From NCBI GenBank assembly GCA_016508695.1, contig VNKQ01000008.1, positions 682,001 to 746,000 on the forward strand: a stretch of DNA of 64,000 nt, written 5' to 3'. This DNA is from Hyphodiscus hymeniophilus (taxonomy: Eukaryota > Ascomycota > Leotiomycetes > Helotiales > Hyphodiscaceae). The notes below the pieces were generated by a model. It made no database searches. It was given only the letters and a program-made list of their open reading frames with translations, and had not been told where the DNA came from. The translations under genes and the position numbers were made by a program. This document shows, one piece after another, positions 59,201-64,000 of this stretch (positions are counted from its first letter, which is position 1; each line of letters starts with the position of its first letter).

Positions 59201-59789
59201 GCACACCAAAGAGATTCTCAGTTACAGTGGACCTCATACCAAGACCAAGGCCTTAATACACGATCTGCTTGTCTCAAAACAGGAGTCGGAGCTTCTTCCA
59301 TCCGAACAACCGATCAAGAGCGTCATTTTCTCCGGTTGGACCGCTCATTTGGATCTTATTCAAATTGCTCTTGAAGAGAATGGTATCATCTTCACCCGAC
59401 TTGATGGCAAGATGTCGCGAACAGCGCGAGGCTCAGCGCTTGAAACATTTCGCGAAGATCCTTCCATTCATGTCATGCTAGTCTCCATCACCGCTGGGGG
59501 TCTGGGTCTTAATCTCACGACCGCCAACAAAGTCTACGTAATGGAACCTCAATACAATCCCGCAGCCGAAGCCCAAGCCGTTGATCGCGTGCACCGGCTA
59601 GGCCAGAAGAGAGAAGTGGAGACGGTTCGATATATCATGCAAGACTCCTTCGAGGAGAAGATGTTAGAGTTACAGGAGAAGAAGAAGAAGCTTGCGTCTC
59701 TAAGCATGGATTCCGAGGGCCGCAAGAGTATTGATAAGGCTGAAGCGGCACGGAAGCGGCTGGAGGATCTGAGAAGCTTGTTTAAGTAA
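56269..59789 (+). CDS. SNF2-family helicase with RING finger (HLTF/RAD5-like)
   Basis: Modelled as three exons, 56269-56293, 56431-56934 and 56980-59789 (1112 residues). Exon 1 ('MDSWNQTN') is tentative; the alternative start is 56406 without it. The last two exons are firm: GCT G|GTAAAT..TTAG|CG keeps the phase. The N-terminal 170 residues are Gln/Asn/Pro-rich. SNF2 motifs follow: Walker A in 'ADMMGLGKTLSIL' (about residue 469), 'STLLVSPLSTIANW', DEAH ('LDEAHMIREQST', about 613) and 'RRWAVTGTPVQNRLEDLGAL'. A RING insert ('CLYCLHKIG...CYHILCPGCIDKY...CPSC', about 825-890) precedes the C-terminal helicase lobe ('SGWTAHLDL', 'SITAGGLGLNLTTA', 'QAVDRVHRLGQ'). This architecture belongs to DNA-translocating ubiquitin ligases of the HLTF/RAD5 type in post-replication repair. 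No clear HIRAN domain is visible. Confidence 0.92.
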
Positions 59790-60475
59790 TGTTGCTTCCG
59801 GATGCATTTGGAGTCTATTGGGCCATAACAGGAATGGATTTTGGCATGGGGGAGGCGCATGGATGGAACATTTATGATCTGCATTAGACATTAGAGGATA
59901 TTATGGTGTTTGGGGCATTGGCGACTTTGAGCATTTGAGCGTGGAGATTTCACGAGAGAGGTCAAGGATGTCAGCCGATTCACACCCATAGCGAGCGGTA
60001 GAATCCAAAAAGAATATAGGTTATTCTTCCTCTGGCCTCTTGATGAGTGTAGCGAGAGATCTGGGTCATGAAGTGCACGATGCCCATGCTGGCTAGGGCT
60101 TCGTGATACGGTGTCCAGTCTTGCGTTGGTGGCCGACGGATTATCGGACTTGGCCAATTCGAGGGCTGCTCAAGGTTAGCCATCAAGGGTCAAGTGACAA
60201 AAAGACGTCTAGATCATGATTTATGTTCAGATCTCCATTAGTTTGACGTTGTTTATATTCATTGGCTCAAGTGAGGCGTGTGAAGGTTCGTGGCGTAGGC
60301 AAGCCACTTCATGCATCGTACCTTTGCTGGACCCAATGAGCAACCAGTGCTATCCTATCACCTGGGTTCTGCTAGCGTTGTGTCACATTCTCGAATCTCC
60401 ATATAGGTAAGGTATGGAGCCTTGCCTACGAACCATCTTTTATAATTTGCCAGGTTTTTTGCAACGGCCGATGCA
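59790..60475. promoter_or_regulatory. Intergenic region upstream of Clr5-domain gene
   Basis: 686 bp between tandem genes without a recognisable gene or repeat. Confidence 0.45.
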
Positions 60476-62265
60476 ATGGATTTCACTTTGGCAAACGATG
60501 ACTTTCAAGATTACGGATTCGGAGTGTTCCAGGATGGGATGGCTGCCAGCCTTGCAGGTACCAGCCTCCTTCCCTTCACGACGTTGAACGCAATAGAGGG
60601 GAATTTTATCGATGATGAACTTCAACAAGACTACGAGAACCCGATGTGGTCGAATGCCGTGGAACCAGCTAGAATTCAGGAGATCGAGACGGAATCGAGC
60701 GTGGGTGCCCTGGAACTGCCTCTGGGCCATCCAGAATCTGGACTTTCAGGAGCGTCGTTGTCTCGATTAGGTGGCCGTGGTATTTGGGCTTCGAAAGATG
60801 ACTGGAAGAGAGTGGAGGGAATGTTCAAGCGTCTCTATGTCGACGAAGGCAAGACTTTGAAGGAAGTAATGGCTGTTATGGAGAAAGAAAAAGGCATCAA
60901 AGCAACGTGTGTATCATTCCAGAAGTAGTAGTGTTTGACTGACGGATCATTAGTCCTAAGATGTACAAAGACCGGATCAAACAATGGGGTCTCGACAAGA
61001 ACAACAAGGAGCACGAGCTGGCCGCTCTCCTACGCAAGAAGACGCAAAGAGACGGCGTTGGAAAGCAGTCGATCCTCAAGGTCAGAGGCAGAACAGTGCC
61101 TCTGGAAACTATCCAAAACTACTTTCGACGGAAACGAATCTCACTGGGCCAATTGCCTGCAAGATATGCCAATGCGTCGACCCCACCAGGAATATCGTGT
61201 GCATCTCCCGAAGCGTCTCCAAGGTTGATTCACGATGTTCCCCGCGCGCTGTCGACACCCCTTTCGTTGAAGGTTCCAGAGGAACTTCTATTCAACATCG
61301 AGCGATACATGAGCGTGTCCTTCGGCAACGGTACCTGGGTTGGACTTGAAGATGGAAGCCTTACCAACACAGCTTCTTATGAAGATTTAGGTGATATCTT
61401 AATGTTTTGGGACTATTGCGTAACAGGCCTATTATTTTTCGAGAACAAATCTTTCATGAAGGGCAGGAGAGCATTTTCGAGATCTTTTGGGCTGGTTCAG
61501 GGATTCTTGAAGGCTGAGGATCCTAGAACCATAGACATTCTGCTAGGAATCCTTCTCAGTGCAATAGCACAAAATTTTCTCGAGATTGTTACCCAAATCA
61601 CTGTCTATATCAGCGATATAGCAAGCATTCTTCTCAACAGCGAGCATCCTTGGGGTGGGATATTCAAATTCCTGGGCAGTATCGAGCCGAGTCGCTTGAA
61701 AGAAGCCCTGATACAGTGTTGGAAGTGTGTGAATAAGGTCTATGTGCAGTGGCTTGGCCAGTTTCATGCTCTTTCACTCAATTCTGAAGCCCGTCTGATT
61801 GAGGTTGCCACCGATAAGAACAATCTCGTCGATGCCGAGCAACGGCTCCGGAAGCTCCATGTACAATGCAGAGCAGAAAGTGGTAATAAGTCAAATTGTG
61901 ATGTCATGTCGAAACTTTGGGGAAATCTTCACCGCCAAGCAAAATATACCGAGGCTGAATCAGTAGCGTGCGAGATGGTGAACGCTGCTCGAGAAGCTGA
62001 GGACTATATGCTGGTAGAAGGGCTTGAATGTGCATCAGTAGCTCAATTCATGCAAGGTAAATTGGATCTGGCAGTAAGGAATATGATGGAGGCTGTTGAG
62101 TTTGTATGCAGCCATTACGGAGATTCGGATACCTGGGCATTGAATAAGTTGGTTATCGAGCAGCAATGGTTGCAGCATTACGGTTTGGAGCAGAAAGCAA
62201 CAGAGCTGGGGTTTGAGATAGAGCGGAGGATGGTACTGACGAAGACGGATGACGATGAGCTATGA
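60476..62265 (+). CDS. Clr5-domain protein
   Basis: Two exons, 60476-60906 and 60954-62265, give 580 residues. The intron GTGTGT..TTAG is 47 nt, with a GACTGAC branch site. The start ATG lies five bases after an out-of-frame ATG. The Clr5 domain spans about residues 103-160 and bridges the intron: 'SKDDWKRVEGMFKRLYVDEG', 'TLKEVMAVMEKEKGIKAT' and 'PKMYKDRIKQWGLDKNNKEHE'. The domain is named after S. pombe Clr5 and is abundant in filamentous ascomycetes. The rest is mostly helical; the last 150 residues ('LWGNLHRQAKYTEAESVACE', 'QFMQGKLDLAVRNMMEAVEF') look like TPR-type helices. A DNA- or chromatin-linked role is likely but unproven, and no substrate or target can be read. Confidence 0.9.
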
Positions 62266-63021
62266 CTTGGAAGGATGCCATCACCAATATACACTTGTCA
62301 GAGGTACGCTTTCGATCTACTGATGTTGCTCGTTCTATGCCGCTAACGTGACCACTCTACAGGACGGATTTATTCGTTAGTTCTCTGCGTCAACTTCTGT
62401 ACCTACAATAATGAGCGGAATGACATGGCGTTAAGATGGCCACGGTGTTCTCGAAGTTGCTTTTGCTCCTGAGTCCTGAGGGTCGTACACATTCCACAAG
62501 CTCGTCAGAGTTCTGCTACGATCTTTGCAAGTCGTGAGCTTCAAAGCACCTGCATGTTTTCTGTAGCGTCAGATTCCATTCAACCATGAATTGCTGCACA
62601 CCGCATGCTTAAACATTTCAGTGGCTTGAACTAGATTTCAAGAATACCCTCCGATGCTGGTACACTGGTCGAACTCGATCACCTTCATCAGAAGATCCTG
62701 ATGAGGGAGCGTGCCGGCAAGATTTCGGATTTTTTACAATTGCCCATGGCGATATGGCACATAAGGTACTTTCTCTTCGAATCGGGACCCAGCAATGCTA
62801 TTTGAGCCTCTTTTTTGAAAGATTACATACACGATCCTTGTGAAGTGACGTGAACTTGATCATAAGATGTGACTAACACCATGCTGAGAAACCTCCCAGA
62901 TATTTACCCTTTCCCTTCTTTTCCACTTAACCATTAAGTCATATCAAGGGGCCATCCCTTCCGCACGCAATTCATAAAGAGAACTCCGAATAGCAACCTC
63001 GAAATCCATCATCGCCACATC
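62266..63021. other. Intergenic region, nothing recognised
   Basis: 756 bp after the Clr5-domain gene with many stops in all frames. No gene or RNA is seen. Confidence 0.45.
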
Positions 63022-63552
63022 ATGCCAGCAACATCAAGCCACAGACCCCCAACCCCATCATCGCCTGCGTATCCCCCAAACCACTACGCTGCCCCCCCGA
63101 GCATTGAAGCCCACTGTCGAAGCATCCACAAGTGCACACCTTCAAATCGCACTCAACGAGGCAGTCATTACACATCGGCTATAGAAACGTCAAGGTCAGC
63201 AAGCTCTTCCGCTACTCGGACCCTCGCGCGGACATTGATTGTTGGGGAAGCATGATAGGAGATCTGCTAGCATCGGTGAACTCACTTTTCCCTTCGCGTC
63301 AACGCAGCCGCCGGGACAGCTCGTCACGCAGCATGTTGAGGCTTCGCCACCGCAGTCTGCGGAGATGCTGCTGCCGAGGAAAAAGAAGAAGATGACGAGG
63401 AGGAAAAGGCTCTTTGGGATTCTCGCCATCATCGAGTTTTTCCAGATGCACAAGTTGGATTTTCCAAACGATCAGTGGGCAGTCAAGCTCTAATATCAAA
63501 GATCGAAGAGCTGGTAGCCGGTGAACGTGCGAGCCGACCGCTTCGGGCATGA
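63022..63552 (+). pseudogene. Possible unresolved or broken gene, plus strand
   Basis: An ATG at 63022 opens a Pro/Ser-rich frame ('MPATSSHRPPTPSSPAYPP') that reaches a seven-C run at 63092-63098. After this, protein-like pieces appear in different frames: 'AHLQIALNEAVITHRL', then 'GYRNVKVSKLFRYSDPRAD', and finally an acidic stretch 'AAAEEKEEDDEEEKALWD' with 'GFSKRSVGSQALISKIEE', which ends at 63552. These could be exons joined by introns I could not place, a gene with one or more homopolymer errors, or a real pseudogene. I do not recognise the family. Confidence 0.3.
63196..63432 (-). CDS. Candidate small secreted cysteine-rich protein (antisense to the plus-strand pieces)
   Basis: A single frame of 78 residues from ATG at 63432 to TGA at 63196. 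The first 25 residues form a textbook signal peptide (Met-Met-Ala-Arg-Ile-Pro-Lys, then 'SLFLLVIFFFFLG', then 'SSISA' before Asp). The remaining 53 residues contain eight cysteines ('DCGG', 'STCCVTSCPGGC', 'LLSCFPNNQC' and a terminal Cys). Small size, signal peptide and an even number of cysteines fit a fungal effector-like or antimicrobial secreted protein. The hydrophobic run, however, is simply the complement of an AAG/GAA-rich plus-strand stretch that could itself encode Lys or Glu runs, so chance is a real alternative. Confidence 0.3.
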   Translation of the reverse strand: MMARIPKSLFLLVIFFFFLGSSISADCGGEASTCCVTSCPGGCVDAKGKVSSPMLADLLSCFPNNQCPREGPSSGRAC

Positions 63553-64000
63553 AAAGACGGTCCTCACGAAATAACGCTCCAGTCCAATCCATACCACTTT
63601 ATAGCCACAACTACATAAGGCTGCTAAGCTACCCCGAGCGACCTGGAGCTCCCTTCCCAGTCCCGTACCTGGATCACTCCCAATTAGATGGCTGGATCGT
63701 ATCCCTTTCCTCGTAAGCGAGAACAATAGTAAGGGTGGGCTTGTCTCTCCAATCACGCGGGTTGGAGACGGCATGGCGGCGCCACAGCCGTTGATATCTC
63801 ACACCAACAGGAGGAGGGGAGAGGTCAAAGGTTCTGGGGTGGTTCGGTCGCTGCATGCAGATGTGGTGGTGTAGGGGGGAGCTAGGCTGGATACCATTTG
63901 TGTGTTTCGGCGTGACTCTGGTTAGAACCACTCACTCGGTTTGAAAGAGGTGCGTCTAGTCACAGAGTTGATTTAGATTGAGAGTCTGTTGGAGATTGCG
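63553..64000. other. Right-edge region, nothing recognised
   Basis: The last 448 bp contain an 85-codon minus-strand frame without recognisable features and no tRNA or repeat. Confidence 0.4.

Noticed and set aside
1..64000. CRISPR arrays, bacterial operons, ribosome binding sites, rRNA
   Set aside because: The window is fungal nuclear DNA with spliced genes. No regularly spaced repeats or rRNA segments were seen.

Overview
This window is nuclear DNA from a filamentous ascomycete (Pezizomycotina). The evidence is dense genes with 45-140 nt GT-AG introns, CT(A/G)A(C/T)-like branch sites close to the acceptors, a Zn2Cys6 regulator with a fungal transcription-factor domain, a Clr5-domain protein, and the fungal forms of CSF1, LSB6 and AIM41. 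The protein sequences feel closest to Leotiomycetes, but that is an impression and was not tested. Nineteen genes can be modelled to codon level, and almost every exon junction was checked by phase arithmetic.

Left part (1-13951): six genes that look like one catabolic unit. They are a Zn2Cys6 regulator (cut by the left edge), an iron-ADH/maleylacetate-reductase-type dehydrogenase, an HGGG-type alpha/beta hydrolase, a sugar-porter-type MFS transporter, a type I Baeyer-Villiger monooxygenase and an ACSF2-like acyl-CoA synthetase. Together they would import a carbonyl compound, turn it into an ester or lactone, hydrolyse it, oxidise or reduce the alcohol part and activate the acid part as a CoA thioester. 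A GCGGGGT element, which fits the CreA repressor consensus, recurs in three of the intergenic promoters. A perfect 20-bp palindrome lies in the fourth.

Middle part (14583-25467): housekeeping genes. These are a small membrane protein, RRP8 (rRNA methyltransferase), DDI1 (ubiquitin-receptor aspartyl protease), a GNAT acetyltransferase, orotate phosphoribosyltransferase and NOG1 (60S biogenesis GTPase). RRP8, DDI1 and the orotate enzyme each lose frame at a G/C homopolymer. Each is restored by one base, which points to homopolymer undercalling in the assembly rather than three dead genes (RRP8 could instead hide a 65-nt intron).

Then follows a 3.6-kb stretch with no gene I can support, a LaeA/TAM-type methyltransferase split into 12 small exons (29087-31120), and a 2-kb empty stretch.

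Right part (33108-62265): a DUF300/TMEM184-type membrane protein, the giant CSF1 bridge-like lipid transfer protein (one exon of 9.55 kb), elongation factor 2, an RS-rich basic protein, AIM41 (YqeY fold), type II PI 4-kinase LSB6, a SNF2-RING helicase and a Clr5-domain protein. The last 1.7 kb is unresolved. It holds fragments of plausible coding sequence on both strands, including a 78-residue cysteine-rich protein with a signal peptide on the minus strand.
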